DNA from: Synergistaceae bacterium
GTDB taxonomy: Bacteria > Synergistota > Synergistia > Synergistales > Aminobacteriaceae
NCBI GenBank assembly: GCA_022837505.1
Contig: JALHFZ010000013.1
Location: 1,944 to 48,806, forward strand
Direction of reading: 5' to 3'
Length of the DNA: 46,863 nt
Under the pieces are notes generated by a model that saw nothing but the letters and a program-made list of their open reading frames with translations, had not been told where the DNA came from and made no database searches. The translations under genes and the position numbers were made by a program. Below are positions 23,741 to 33,261 of this stretch, in pieces; positions within the stretch are counted from its first letter, which is position 1, and each line of letters starts with the position of its first letter.

Positions 23741-24021
23741 TCGATGGCGGAGCTGCCCGGGCCAATGGCACATGTCCTGGTCGGACCTCAGTTGTCGGCA
23801 AGAAGCTTGGGTGTCCTTCTACAAGCTTGACGTACTTTTAGATACCGTTTTTGTGGCCGGTGGATCCCATATTTCCTTCGTCTGCCGTTGCGGGTCAGTT
23901 CTCGGCTAATCGTGCTTTTGTGGCAACCGACGATTTCGACAATTTCGGAGCAGGACTGATTTTTCCATACGCCGGGAAGTCTTTTCTCCCGACATTGTGA
24001 GGTAAGATGGTGGTACCTCAT
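23741..24021 (-). pseudogene. IS30-family transposase relic
   Basis: From the ATG at 24021 (AAGGAGG upstream) the frame reads MRYHHLTSQCREKR, then the helix-turn-helix IVEIVGCHKSTISRELTRN, and CRRTPKLLADN, all typical of the N-terminus of IS30 transposases, before a stop at 23788. A shifted frame beyond the stop still shows HWPGQLRHR, resembling the WSPEQI..R block. No DDE catalytic domain is recognisable further on, and I could not define terminal inverted repeats. The stretch 23487-23740 shows no gene and is probably more of this relic. It lies at the left edge of the LuxR island. Confidence 0.7.
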
Positions 24022-24181
24022 GACAGGGACCTCCTTACTCGGATGTGTTACTGCGATGGTTCCATCCTGGCTGGAATTTCTGTCGTGAGGCGTTGTTTTA
24101 TCATTAGAAAAATTCAACCTGACCGTTGCACTTTAGATTGTAAATCCAAGATTATATATTCAAAAAAACAGGGGGGAGAAT

Positions 24182-26671
24182 ATGCCTGGAAAAAGCGGCC
24201 ACGTTGAAGACATCGTCTACTTTTCGGAACGGCTTCTGTTGAAACTCTCCCGCGTAAAGGACTATCCGCTGACGATCGTCGAAGCACCTTCCGGTTTCGG
24301 CAAAACGACGGCCTTCCGCGAATACCTGCGCAAGAATATTCCGCCCTCCGCGAGGGTGTTGTGGTACACGAGCCTTGGAGAGCCTTCGGCGAAAGCCTGG
24401 TGGAATATCTGCGATCTGTTCGACGGCGTCGACGCCAGCACCTCCCGAAATCTTCGCGGCCTCGACATGCCGAACAGAGAGACCATGGCCGACGTGGCCG
24501 CGATCATGCGCGAATGCACGTGCGACCGTGACACCTTTCTGATTATCGACAACTACCAGCTTGTTCCAAGCGAAGTGCCTTCCGACATCGTCAACGCCTT
24601 TTCGCTTCACCACAACGAATTGCTCCATATCGTGTTTATCACCCAGAAACTTCCGAAGAACACAACGTGGCATGCCCCCGATATTCACACCATCGGTTCC
24701 CGCGATTTTGCCCTCGACAAACAAAACGTGAAGCGGTACTTCGCTCTGGCCGGCCTTGCGCTGTCGCCTCAAGAGCTGGAGACGATCCACAATGCCACAG
24801 AGGGGTGGATCGCCGCGATAAAGCTTCACATGCTGAACTACAAGGCTACAGGTTCCCTTGCGCCAGTTGAAAACATGAGCGATCTCATTGAGACCGCCAT
24901 ATGGAATCGATTCTCCGAGGATGAAAAACAATTTCTGCTTTCCGTCTCACTTTTCGACAGTTTTTCACCCCGTCAGGCAGCCATGATGCTCGAAGGCATC
25001 TCAGAGGATGGGAATATAGACGATATTCTCAGGCGAAACGCCTTTGTTCCCTATGTTCCCGGCGAGGGCGCCTTCTATATGCACCGTCTCCTGCAGGACT
25101 ATCTCAGGAGCAGATTCGAACGGGCGGGGGAGGACTTCCGGCGCCGAACCCTCCGCAAGGCGGGGCGGGTTTCCGAGACGGTTGGGGAGTATTTCCACGC
25201 GACCCAATTCTATATCGAGGTCGAAGACTATGACGCGATCCTCTCCATGCCGTTCACGACGCAGTATTTTTATAATCTCAGAGAACGGAGCGTCATCGAC
25301 TTTTTTGAACGGCTTCTCGACGAGTGCCCGGAGGAAACGCTGCTGAAGTACCCCATAGCTCTTTTGACCTTCGGCCAGCAGTTTTTCAGAGACAGGAGGA
25401 TGAAACCTTTTTCGAAGGTGACGGGGCTGGTACAAAAACGTATCGACGCTCCCGCCGGGCTGTCGGAGTCGGAGCTTTTGAGAATCAAGGGAGAATTCTT
25501 TCTGCTCATGTCCTTCCCCCGGTTCAACGATATCGCCAAAATGAGCGAGTATCACAGGCGCGCGTACGATTGCCTGAAAGTCCTGTCCGATCCTCCTCGA
25601 TCTGTTATTTTCGGCGGCGCCATGCCATGGACCATGAGCGGAGCGTCGGTGCTTTTTCTCTATTGGAGGGATAGGGGCGGACTGGAAAAAACCCTTTCGG
25701 TCATGGAGGATTGTCTGCCCTACTATGTCACTCTTGCAGGCGGGCACGGCGCAGGAGGGGAGTGTATTTTGCGCGCTGAGGCGAATTTGCTCCGGGGCGA
25801 GGACTCCGAGGCCGAGATTCTGTGTCATAAAGCCATTTATGAAGCCCGCGCTGCAGGGCAAATCGGCAACTGCCTCTGCGCCGAGCTTTTGCTGGCCCGC
25901 ATCGCGATTCTGCGCGGAGACTGCGAAGCGTATACTTCCATCCGCCAGGAGATTGTAAAGGACGCGAAAGAAGCACGTCAGACGTCCATTCTGCGCATAG
26001 GTGATCTCTGCCTGGCCCATACCGATCTGGTCATCGGACGCCGGGAAGATCTGCCCTCCTGGCTCCGCGACGTCGAAAGCATTCAAAAAGTTGTCTATAC
26101 CGATGGGCAGGCCTACGCGCTCATGCTTCACGGCATGGCCCTGCTTCGGGAAGGGCGCTACGCAGAGCTGTATGGCATCGCGGAATCCGTTATGAATGTT
26201 GCCCGCAGGATGAACTATCTGCTTCCTCAAGTCTATTACTCCATATATCTCGCTGCCGCGAAGAGCGTGGAAGGCCGCCGGATGGAGGCTATGCCACATC
26301 TCGAAGAGGCGCTCTCGCTGGCAATTCCTGATAGAGTCTTTCTCCCCTTCGCCGAACACGGGGAGTATCTGATGCCACTGCTCCAATCCCTTGCGGGTGG
26401 CTTCCCCGCCGAAGAGATGATCGCTCTGCTGGAGCTTTGCACACGCCAGACATCGGGAACAAATGCAATGCGACAAGCGCTCTCCGGAACGCGTTCCGTT
26501 CTGAGCGTCAGACAGCGGGAGGTAGCCCTTCTCCTCAAAGAGGGGCTTTCGGTAAAAAAAATCGCAGAAAAACTTTTTATAACGGAGAACACGGTAAAGA
26601 GCATTACGAAGACCGTCTACGAAAAATTGGGCGTGCACTCCCGCATCGAGCTGACAAAAATCTCGTTGTAA
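24182..26671 (+). CDS. Large STAND-ATPase LuxR-family transcriptional regulator, copy 1
   Basis: Encodes 829 residues. The N-terminal P-loop is APSGFGKTT at residues 35-43, Walker B is FLIIDNYQ near residue 120, and a winged-helix-like segment follows. The middle 400 residues are helical repeats of the MalT/TPR type, and the C-terminus carries a LuxR helix-turn-helix (LSVRQREVALLLKEG and IAEKLFITENTVKSITK). MalT-type proteins bind an inducer and ATP, then activate transcription as oligomers. The protein has a paralogue at 30212 of nearly the same length. Between them lie three secreted proteins, the likely targets. GGGGGGAG precedes the ATG. A terminator follows the gene. Confidence 0.88.
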   Translation: MPGKSGHVEDIVYFSERLLLKLSRVKDYPLTIVEAPSGFGKTTAFREYLRKNIPPSARVLWYTSLGEPSAKAWWNICDLFDGVDASTSRNLRGLDMPNRETMADVAAIMRECTCDRDTFLIIDNYQLVPSEVPSDIVNAFSLHHNELLHIVFITQKLPKNTTWHAPDIHTIGSRDFALDKQNVKRYFALAGLALSPQELETIHNATEGWIAAIKLHMLNYKATGSLAPVENMSDLIETAIWNRFSEDEKQFLLSVSLFDSFSPRQAAMMLEGISEDGNIDDILRRNAFVPYVPGEGAFYMHRLLQDYLRSRFERAGEDFRRRTLRKAGRVSETVGEYFHATQFYIEVEDYDAILSMPFTTQYFYNLRERSVIDFFERLLDECPEETLLKYPIALLTFGQQFFRDRRMKPFSKVTGLVQKRIDAPAGLSESELLRIKGEFFLLMSFPRFNDIAKMSEYHRRAYDCLKVLSDPPRSVIFGGAMPWTMSGASVLFLYWRDRGGLEKTLSVMEDCLPYYVTLAGGHGAGGECILRAEANLLRGEDSEAEILCHKAIYEARAAGQIGNCLCAELLLARIAILRGDCEAYTSIRQEIVKDAKEARQTSILRIGDLCLAHTDLVIGRREDLPSWLRDVESIQKVVYTDGQAYALMLHGMALLREGRYAELYGIAESVMNVARRMNYLLPQVYYSIYLAAAKSVEGRRMEAMPHLEEALSLAIPDRVFLPFAEHGEYLMPLLQSLAGGFPAEEMIALLELCTRQTSGTNAMRQALSGTRSVLSVRQREVALLLKEGLSVKKIAEKLFITENTVKSITKTVYEKLGVHSRIELTKISL

Positions 26672-26698
26672 GGAGGCCCCCTTCGCGGCTGGAATTAA

Positions 26699-26728
26699 GG
26701 ACCGGGGAGACATTCTCCGGTCCGTTTT
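26699..26728 (+). terminator. Terminator after the first LuxR regulator
   Basis: GGACCGG at 26699-26705 pairs with CCGGTCC at 26717-26723, followed by GTTTT. The downstream secreted-protein gene therefore needs its own promoter. Confidence 0.7.
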
Positions 26729-26875
26729 GCTGTCGGAAACAGCTGGGTACAAAGGGTCACGGGAATTTTCCTCGAAACCCCCCCTGAAAAACCACCCAGC
26801 GGGTGATTCCATAAATCAAAGAGTTGCCGTATCGTCTAAACTGCTTTCAAATTTCATTCATGGGGAGTGATTTGT

Positions 26876-27643
26876 ATGCAGAGAAATTGTGGTTTCACAC
26901 GGTCCTTTTTCGCAGTGTGCGTGGTATGCGTTGCCCTGCTGGCGGTTATGATGGCAGGAACATGGGCTCATGCCGCCGAGAAGCAGAAGCAGTTTGTCGT
27001 TGAGGATGGTGAGTGGATCCGACGGAAGGGCAGCGAGAAGCTTGAGACTCCCGTTCCTAACGGCGCACAGGAGACGGAGATCGGATGGATTTACTGGCTC
27101 TTCGTGAACCCCGATGTTGACGAGAGCCTGAAAGGTGAAACCCGAGGCGTTCATTTTTACAGTGACTCAACGAAAAAATTCTCGTTTCTGCCTCTCGAGA
27201 AGGGGAGAGAAATCAACGGCATTCATTTCAGCCCCGACGGAAAACGGTTGATTATCGAAAGCCCAGGAGAAGACATTACACTCACTTTATATACATTTGC
27301 CGATCTGGAACTCCACTTTGAGGCGAAGAAAGTGGAGATGGTTCCCATGTGGGTGGACCCGGCACGATTTATCTACTCCAGGTACGAACCGGGAACGTCT
27401 CGCGGCGTGCCCGACGACTACGCCGACGAATGGATCTCCCTTGTAATCTACGACGTTCTTTCCGAAAAAGAGGCGGTTTTGAAAGCTGCCACAAAGACCT
27501 CCAACTTTTCACTGCTCTATCTGAACGAAAAGGGAGATATCGTGGCGGATGAGAGCTGGGTCAAGTCAGCTGAAGACTGGGCAGACCCCGAGAACAAGGT
27601 AAAATCCCGGGAAATTGTCGTCCCGATTCCTGCCGCGAACTAG
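26876..27643 (+). CDS. Secreted protein of the island family, copy 1
   Basis: Encodes 255 residues. The signal peptide, with a hydrophobic core near residues 9-27, is probably cut after THAHA-like WAHAA. The mature part begins KQFVVEDGEWI. It contains a single PD40/TolB-like strand block (GIHFSPDGKRLII), the block YSRYEPGTSRGVPDDYADEW, and the C-terminal family signature TKTSNFS, EDWADPENKVK and RE.VVPIP. I do not recognise the family; it is 255 residues with no catalytic motif visible. The ATG at 26876 has GGGGAGT upstream; a GTG at 26867 is less likely. The gene at 27767 is a close duplicate, with long stretches alike at DNA level. Confidence 0.75.
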   Translation: MQRNCGFTRSFFAVCVVCVALLAVMMAGTWAHAAEKQKQFVVEDGEWIRRKGSEKLETPVPNGAQETEIGWIYWLFVNPDVDESLKGETRGVHFYSDSTKKFSFLPLEKGREINGIHFSPDGKRLIIESPGEDITLTLYTFADLELHFEAKKVEMVPMWVDPARFIYSRYEPGTSRGVPDDYADEWISLVIYDVLSEKEAVLKAATKTSNFSLLYLNEKGDIVADESWVKSAEDWADPENKVKSREIVVPIPAAN

Positions 27644-27766
27644 CGCTGCCGTCCCTTGGCATAAGAGCGGGAAACGTGTCGGAACGTGTACGAAGCGGGA
27701 GGAAAGTCATCGGGAACAAGACAAAAGCGAGTCGTCTTTAAAGCTTGTTGAAGGAGAGGGATTCAT

Positions 27767-28540
27767 ATGAAGAGTTCTCTCGGTTTTAAAGGGTCGGTTT
27801 ACATAATGTGCGCGGTGTGGGCTGCACTGCTGATTGTTCTGACGTCGCCTTTGAACGTTTACGCCGCCCCGGCGCAGAGCAAATTTGTCGTCGAAGACGG
27901 GGAGTGGGTTTGGCGGAAAGGCGGTGAGCTGCTTGAAATTCCGTCTCCGCACAGCTCTGAGGAGACGGAGCAGGGGGCTGTCTACTGGCTCGTTATGGAC
28001 TCACGCAACGAAGAGAGCATGAAAGACGAGAAAAACGGGGTTTATTTCTACAGCGATTTTACTAAAAAATACTCCTTCCTTCCTCTTGATGAGGAGATGG
28101 ACAGGATCGACGGCTTCTCTTTCAGCCCCGACGGAGAGAGATTCATTATCCTGCGAGTCGGCGGAGAGCATTCGAATTCCTATTCTCTGTACACCTTTGC
28201 TGATCTGAGTTCACGCTTCGAGTTTAGAGCGGAGTACGGCCCTGTGTGGGTGGACTCAGCGCGCTTTGTCTACTCCAGGTACGAGCCGGGGACATCCCGC
28301 GGCATGCCCGAAGACTACGCCGACGAATGGGTCTCCCTCGTTCTGTACGACGTTCTCGCCGAAGAGGAGACAATTCTGAAAGCAGCCACGAAGACATCCA
28401 ACTTCTCGTTTTCGGAAGTGAACGAAGAGGGCGACATCGTGGCGGAAGAGAGCTGGGTTGAATCCCCGGAAGATTGGGCGGACCCCGAGAACAAGGTCAA
28501 GACACGGGAAGTGGTCGTGCCGGTACCGGCTGCGGGCTAG
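27767..28540 (+). CDS. Secreted protein of the island family, copy 2
   Basis: Encodes 257 residues. It has a signal peptide, with the core at residues 12-30 and a cut after VYAA. It matches copy 1 throughout: KFVVEDGEWVWRKG, FSFSPDGERFII, YSRYEPGTSRGMPEDYADEW and the C-terminal signature ending VVVPVPAAG. The high DNA similarity around the YEPGTSRG block shows a recent tandem duplication. GAAGGAGAGG precedes the ATG. The 123-base gap before it has no clear terminator, so both copies may be on one transcript. Function unknown. Confidence 0.75.
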   Translation: MKSSLGFKGSVYIMCAVWAALLIVLTSPLNVYAAPAQSKFVVEDGEWVWRKGGELLEIPSPHSSEETEQGAVYWLVMDSRNEESMKDEKNGVYFYSDFTKKYSFLPLDEEMDRIDGFSFSPDGERFIILRVGGEHSNSYSLYTFADLSSRFEFRAEYGPVWVDSARFVYSRYEPGTSRGMPEDYADEWVSLVLYDVLAEEETILKAATKTSNFSFSEVNEEGDIVAEESWVESPEDWADPENKVKTREVVVPVPAAG

Positions 28541-28821
28541 ACATACTGACGGTAAGAGCAGAGGGGGACATCTCCCCGCCAACGCCCCGGAAGAGCTGAA
28601 TACGGCAACAGAAACGGAGGACGTACATCATAAAAAATCCCTGCGAATCTGACAGGGCGATCAAAAAGGCTATCAATACTGAGCACTGACGAAAACACTT
28701 CGGCACAAAAGGAAGGCGCCACGAGATTCATTTTTATAGTCCCACACCCTCTTTTTTCCCAGCGGATTTTTCTGGATCGCGAAATCTGTACGGCTGTGTT
28801 AAAAAAAAGGAGTGACAAGAA

Positions 28822-30018
28822 TTGAGAAGAACCCTTCTATTATATGCAGCGGTGGTATTTATGATCAGTGTGTTCGCTCTCCCCGCTTCGGCGGCGGATG
28901 AACAGTGGACATCCTACGACAACGAACGTTTCGGCTACTCGGTGGAATACCCGGAAATTTTCACGGATGTCAAGGAGTCGGACAACGGCGACGGCGTGTG
29001 GTTGAGCACCGAGGACGACAAGTACGGGCTGACACTCTCGGGTGGCTTCAATGTCCTGGAAGAGGACGGAGAGGCCAGACTGCGGAGCAGGCTTGAAAAC
29101 GTTGCTCATATCGTGCCCGGATCCGATGAAAGCGCTGCCGGGTGGTACAGAGTGATCTATAGCGATGACGGAGGAAAGGATGGGCACGAACGCCTCTTCC
29201 ACGAATACGGGATCATCGACAAAGAAAACTGGTCGTCCTTTATCCTCGTCTACCCAGTGGAGGAACAGGAACGTTTCGTGTCCATAGCCGCTAACATTGA
29301 GAAAACACTTCTGCTGCCCCCTTCCGATGGTGACGAGAGCAAAAAGCTTCGTACGGACGCCTTTGTTCTCATGAACGGTCACGTAGTATTAGACGGAACG
29401 CCTCTCGAATGCGAAGTGTACGAGACTCCGGACGGGCTGGAAAATGGCATTAAATATTGGGCCGTCATCGGGATGGAAACCTCCGATGCCGTGACTGAGG
29501 AAGAAACCGGCGTCTGGTTTTTCGGAGCGGAGGGGCAGTTCGTGACCTTCATTCCCCTGGAGAGCGAGAATGAATATCAGGGTCTTCTCTGGAGCCCGGC
29601 GGGTGACCGACTGGTTCTTGTCAGAGGAAGCGGCATGAGGCCTGATGTGTTCTTCGAACTATACGCTGAGGGTATGGAGAAAAAGGCTGAGTTCAGCGGC
29701 ATGCTGGGGCAGATCGAGTGGTTGGAGGACGGCATGCGCTTCGTCTTCACACGGATCGACGATATTCGAGAGGGAGGTGCGGAACCTGGCGTTTCCATTG
29801 GATGGAAGCTGTCCGCCATCCTGTACGATTCAGCCATAGAAGAGGCGATACCGTTGAAAGAATCCACAAACACGAAAAACTTCTCCTTCGACTCGGTCTC
29901 CGAAGACGGGGAAAATCTCGTGCTCTATGAAATGTCCGTTAAGTCCACCAAGGACTGGGGCAACGAGGATAAAATGAAGGAACGGGAGATAACGGTTCCC
30001 GTGCCGCCGGCTGGTTAA
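28822..30018 (+). CDS. Secreted two-domain protein: PsbP-like N-terminus fused to the island-family domain
   Basis: Encodes 398 residues from a TTG at 28822 with AAAGGAGTG upstream; no ATG fits. A signal peptide is cut after ASAA near residue 24. The first mature domain (about 25-170) starts WTSYDNERFGYSVEYP, a pattern seen in PsbP/Mog1-like secreted domains. The second domain (about 175-398) is a diverged copy of the two preceding proteins, with LLWSPAGDRLVLV and the ending TNTKNFSF, KDWGNEDKMKEREITVPVP. So the repeat domain exists both alone and fused. The 281 bases before it contain no gene that I can see. Function unknown. Confidence 0.72.
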   Translation: MRRTLLLYAAVVFMISVFALPASAADEQWTSYDNERFGYSVEYPEIFTDVKESDNGDGVWLSTEDDKYGLTLSGGFNVLEEDGEARLRSRLENVAHIVPGSDESAAGWYRVIYSDDGGKDGHERLFHEYGIIDKENWSSFILVYPVEEQERFVSIAANIEKTLLLPPSDGDESKKLRTDAFVLMNGHVVLDGTPLECEVYETPDGLENGIKYWAVIGMETSDAVTEEETGVWFFGAEGQFVTFIPLESENEYQGLLWSPAGDRLVLVRGSGMRPDVFFELYAEGMEKKAEFSGMLGQIEWLEDGMRFVFTRIDDIREGGAEPGVSIGWKLSAILYDSAIEEAIPLKESTNTKNFSFDSVSEDGENLVLYEMSVKSTKDWGNEDKMKEREITVPVPPAG

Positions 30019-30211
30019 AAATCCCGTCACGGTATGTATGGGTCGGCCTTCGGGTCCCCCCTGCCACAGGAATAACGAGGGGCATTTATTACGCTACGTG
30101 CGCGTCCCCGGTTCTTGCAGTAGAATCTTGGCCGGTACCCCGGAAGACATATCGGGCCGCCGCCCAAGGACACTGCATCCGAGTATCGGGATGAAACGGA
30201 AAGGATACCCC

Positions 30212-32713
30212 ATGCGCGAAATGAAAAATCAACGAACCCGCAGCGAGGCACACGTCTTCCCAGAGCGTCTTACGGCTCTGCTGGCCGGAATTTCAGGGTA
30301 CCCCGTCACTGTGGTGGAAGCACCATCGGGTTTCGGCAAGACAACCGCTCTCAGAGAATTTCTGAAGGGGATGGAACAGGACGGCGGCAGGCAGAGTTGG
30401 TATACCTGTTTCGGAGAACCTCCCTCGAAGGTGTGGGAAGGTGTGTGCCTGCTGTTCGGGAATGTGGACATGGAGGTCGCGCAGAAGCTGAAGGGACTTT
30501 CCCATCCGACGATGGAAAGTCTTCCGGACATCGCGGCGCTGATGCGCGAATGTCGCTGCGACATGGAGACATATCTCGTGATCGATAACTACCAACTGTT
30601 CGAAACCCCCATACCCTATGGTATCGCCCATGCCTTTTCCGCTCATTCTAATCAAAATCTGCATGTCATTTTCATCTCTCAGCCCCTTCCTGCCTTCGAA
30701 AATACTCTCCATGACGGGAATATTCACAGGCTTGGCACGAAAGATTTTTTCTTCGACCGAGAAAACACAGCCCGCCTCTGCCGTCTGAAGGGAGCGCGAA
30801 TGTCGGAGTGGGAGCTCGATCAGGTCCAGAGTATCTCCGAAGGATGGGTCTCGGCCATACTTCTCCAGGCGTCGCTCTACAAGGAGACAGGGTCGCTCGC
30901 CGACGCACGGGACATGGGCGCTCTCGTCGAAACGGCAACATGGAACAGAATGTCCGAAGAGGAGCGCGATTTTTTGCTCGGTCTTTCGCTCCTGGACACA
31001 TTCACTCTCAAACAGGCAGCCATAATGGGAGGGTATTCCACCCTACCGGAACCTAAGCTCAAGATGCTGAGAAACAGCTTTTTCATCTCGTATATTGCGG
31101 ACAAAGGGGTTTATTCCGTTCACAACATCCTGAACAACTACCTTAAGCAGCGGTTTGAGAACCAGCCCCGGGACTTTGTGCAAACCATGACGCGCAGGGC
31201 CGCAGTCGCCTGCGAAGCTGCATCGGATTACTTTCAGGCCGCGAAACATTTCATTAAACTTCGCGACTACGGCGCAGTCCTCTCCCTGCCGTTCACAAGC
31301 AGATATTTAAACGAACAGAAGGAAAAGGACATTGTCGATTTTCTCGAACGGTTCGTCGGGGAATGCCCGGAGGAGACTCTCCGCAGGTATCCTTTTGCCC
31401 TTCTCACCTTTGCGTTTCAATTCATGAAAAGCGGAAAGGTCGTTTTATTTTCACAGCTGCTGCGTCTGCTGCGTATGATTACGAATGCTCCCAAGGGATT
31501 TTCCGAAGCAGAGCTCTCGCGCATCAAGGGAGAAATGGCGTTGCTGCTTTCCTTTACGGAGTTCAACGACATCGAGAAGATGAGTTTCTATCACAGAGAA
31601 GCCATCGCCCACCTGACCATGAATGACGAATCCGATTCTCCGCGAACAGTTATCTTCGGTTTGACGCCCTGGACATTCGGTGTTGTGTCGGTGCTGTGTC
31701 TGTTCTGGAGTAGAAGCGGTGAACTCGACACGCAGCTGTCGCTCATGGATGAATGCATGCCCTGGTACGTGAAGCTCTCCGGCGGTCACGGCACAGGAGC
31801 GGATAGCGTGATGCGCGCGGAGGCACATCTATACCGCGGCGAAGAGGCAGCGGCGGAGGCAGCAAGCCATAGAGCCCTCTATCTGGCTCGCAGCACTCGT
31901 CAAATCTGTATCTCCCTCTGTGCCGAACTTGTTCTGGCCCGTCTGGCGATTCTGCGCGGAGACGGTGGGGCGTACGCGACCATCCGTGAAAATATTCGAA
32001 AATACGGAATGGAGACTCCTGAAAGGGCCGTCTGGCGCATGGTCGATCTCTGCCTCGCCTCCCTTGACCTCTCTTTGGGAACGACGGAAAAACTACCTGA
32101 CTGGCTTCGCGAAGTCGAAAGCATCAGGAAGACCCTGTATGTTCAAGGACATGCCTGTGGTCTCATGATCTACGGAAAACTGCTGCTTCTGGAACGGCGC
32201 TACCCCGAACTGTACGGACTGACGGAGCCTGCCATGGAGTTTGCTCACGGGTTGAAATACGAACTGCCCCGTCTCTACCAGCTCATCTACCTCGCCGTGG
32301 CGAAAAAAGACGAGGGGCTTGATGTTTCCGCGATGGAGTACCTGGTCCGGGCGCTCGAGATTGCTCTACCGGACGGAATGTACCTGCCTTTCGCGGAGTT
32401 CGGCACTATGCTTATGCCCTTGCTGGAGACCGCGAAGGCGAACTTTGACTTGGAGAAAATAAACGCCCTGATCACTCTGTGCAGACGGCATTCGTCGGGA
32501 ATTACCTCTATCCGCGGATATCTGGAGCCGGAAAAGTCGTCTCTGACGCCCCGTGAAAGGGAGATCGCCCTGCTCGCGAAGGAACGGAGCAGTGTTCGTG
32601 AGATAGCATCCCGCCTTTTTATATCGGAGAACACGGTGAAATCGGCGCTCAAAATTATTTACGCCAAGCTGGAAATCCATTCGAAGAACGAACTTGCGGG
32701 AAAAAACTTCTGA
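30212..32713 (+). CDS. Large STAND-ATPase LuxR-family transcriptional regulator, copy 2
   Basis: Encodes 833 residues, a full-length paralogue of the gene at 24182. Walker A is APSGFGKTT at residues 38-46, Walker B is YLVIDNYQ, and the C-terminal LuxR helix-turn-helix is LTPREREIALLAKER with IASRLFISENTVKSALK. The middle part shares blocks such as ECPEETL.RYPFALLTF and GGHG.GA with copy 1. The ATG at 30212 has AAAGGA six bases upstream; starts at 30191 and 30038 lack a good site. The gene lies directly after the fused secreted protein. The recognition helices of the two copies differ, so their targets may differ. Confidence 0.88.
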   Translation: MREMKNQRTRSEAHVFPERLTALLAGISGYPVTVVEAPSGFGKTTALREFLKGMEQDGGRQSWYTCFGEPPSKVWEGVCLLFGNVDMEVAQKLKGLSHPTMESLPDIAALMRECRCDMETYLVIDNYQLFETPIPYGIAHAFSAHSNQNLHVIFISQPLPAFENTLHDGNIHRLGTKDFFFDRENTARLCRLKGARMSEWELDQVQSISEGWVSAILLQASLYKETGSLADARDMGALVETATWNRMSEEERDFLLGLSLLDTFTLKQAAIMGGYSTLPEPKLKMLRNSFFISYIADKGVYSVHNILNNYLKQRFENQPRDFVQTMTRRAAVACEAASDYFQAAKHFIKLRDYGAVLSLPFTSRYLNEQKEKDIVDFLERFVGECPEETLRRYPFALLTFAFQFMKSGKVVLFSQLLRLLRMITNAPKGFSEAELSRIKGEMALLLSFTEFNDIEKMSFYHREAIAHLTMNDESDSPRTVIFGLTPWTFGVVSVLCLFWSRSGELDTQLSLMDECMPWYVKLSGGHGTGADSVMRAEAHLYRGEEAAAEAASHRALYLARSTRQICISLCAELVLARLAILRGDGGAYATIRENIRKYGMETPERAVWRMVDLCLASLDLSLGTTEKLPDWLREVESIRKTLYVQGHACGLMIYGKLLLLERRYPELYGLTEPAMEFAHGLKYELPRLYQLIYLAVAKKDEGLDVSAMEYLVRALEIALPDGMYLPFAEFGTMLMPLLETAKANFDLEKINALITLCRRHSSGITSIRGYLEPEKSSLTPREREIALLAKERSSVREIASRLFISENTVKSALKIIYAKLEIHSKNELAGKNF

Positions 32714-32831
32714 CCATGGCGAAAACACCCCCCTTCCCCCCCGAAATAGGGGGTGCGCGGAAGAGAACTTCGTTGCAGAATATCACAAGGTGACATCGCT
32801 GGAACAATATATTTAACTGGGATGTGAGGAA

Positions 32832-33113
32832 ATGAAAGTACAAGAAGGTTACTTCAGGAGCGTCAAGGCCCTGCCGGGGTACCGGCTGGAAATTGAAATG
32901 GCCACGGATACCCGCATCGAGTTCGATTTCACTTCCCGGCTTGGTACGATGCGGTTCGGCGTTCTGAAAGATGAAAAACTCTTCGCTACGGCCTGCACCG
33001 ACGGGGAATTCATCCTTTTCGGAAAGGAGGAATCGGAGGAGGTCAGTATATCGGCGACTGATTTCATGGATCTGCTTCTGGTAGACAGAACGGGCAAGTT
33101 TCCCGGGGCATGA
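32832..33113 (+). CDS. Small DUF2442-like protein
   Basis: Encodes 93 residues. The pattern SVKALPGYRLEIEMATDTRIEFDF, followed by LKDEKLFATACTDGEFILF and a C-terminal helix ending DLLLVDR, resembles DUF2442 domains, which are about 80 residues and of unknown function. GTGAGGAA lies just before the ATG. There is no signal peptide, so it is cytoplasmic. It follows the second LuxR regulator by 118 bases, which include a short GC-rich hairpin (CACCCCC at 32726-32732 with GGGGGTG at 32749-32755). Confidence 0.6.
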   Translation: MKVQEGYFRSVKALPGYRLEIEMATDTRIEFDFTSRLGTMRFGVLKDEKLFATACTDGEFILFGKEESEEVSISATDFMDLLLVDRTGKFPGA

Positions 33114-33261
33114 CCCTTCGGTCAGGAATCTCCACGACCGTCGGTGAAGCAGGAGCGATCGGAACACGTCTTCGAAAAATGCCGACTTCCCGGACATGAC
33201 GGACGACATTCGGCGGAGGTGCGGCAAGGGGTACCATGGAAATTCAGAAAGGGGTCTTGGA

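Noticed and set aside
23741..24021. TGA in the IS30 fragment as a selenocysteine codon
   Set aside because: The frame also shifts after it, the catalytic domain is absent, and the codon is not at a conserved cysteine. This is ordinary decay.
25001..26812. Long minus-strand frame (603 codons) opposite the first LuxR regulator
   Set aside because: Antisense of a clear gene; no domain or ribosome site supports it.
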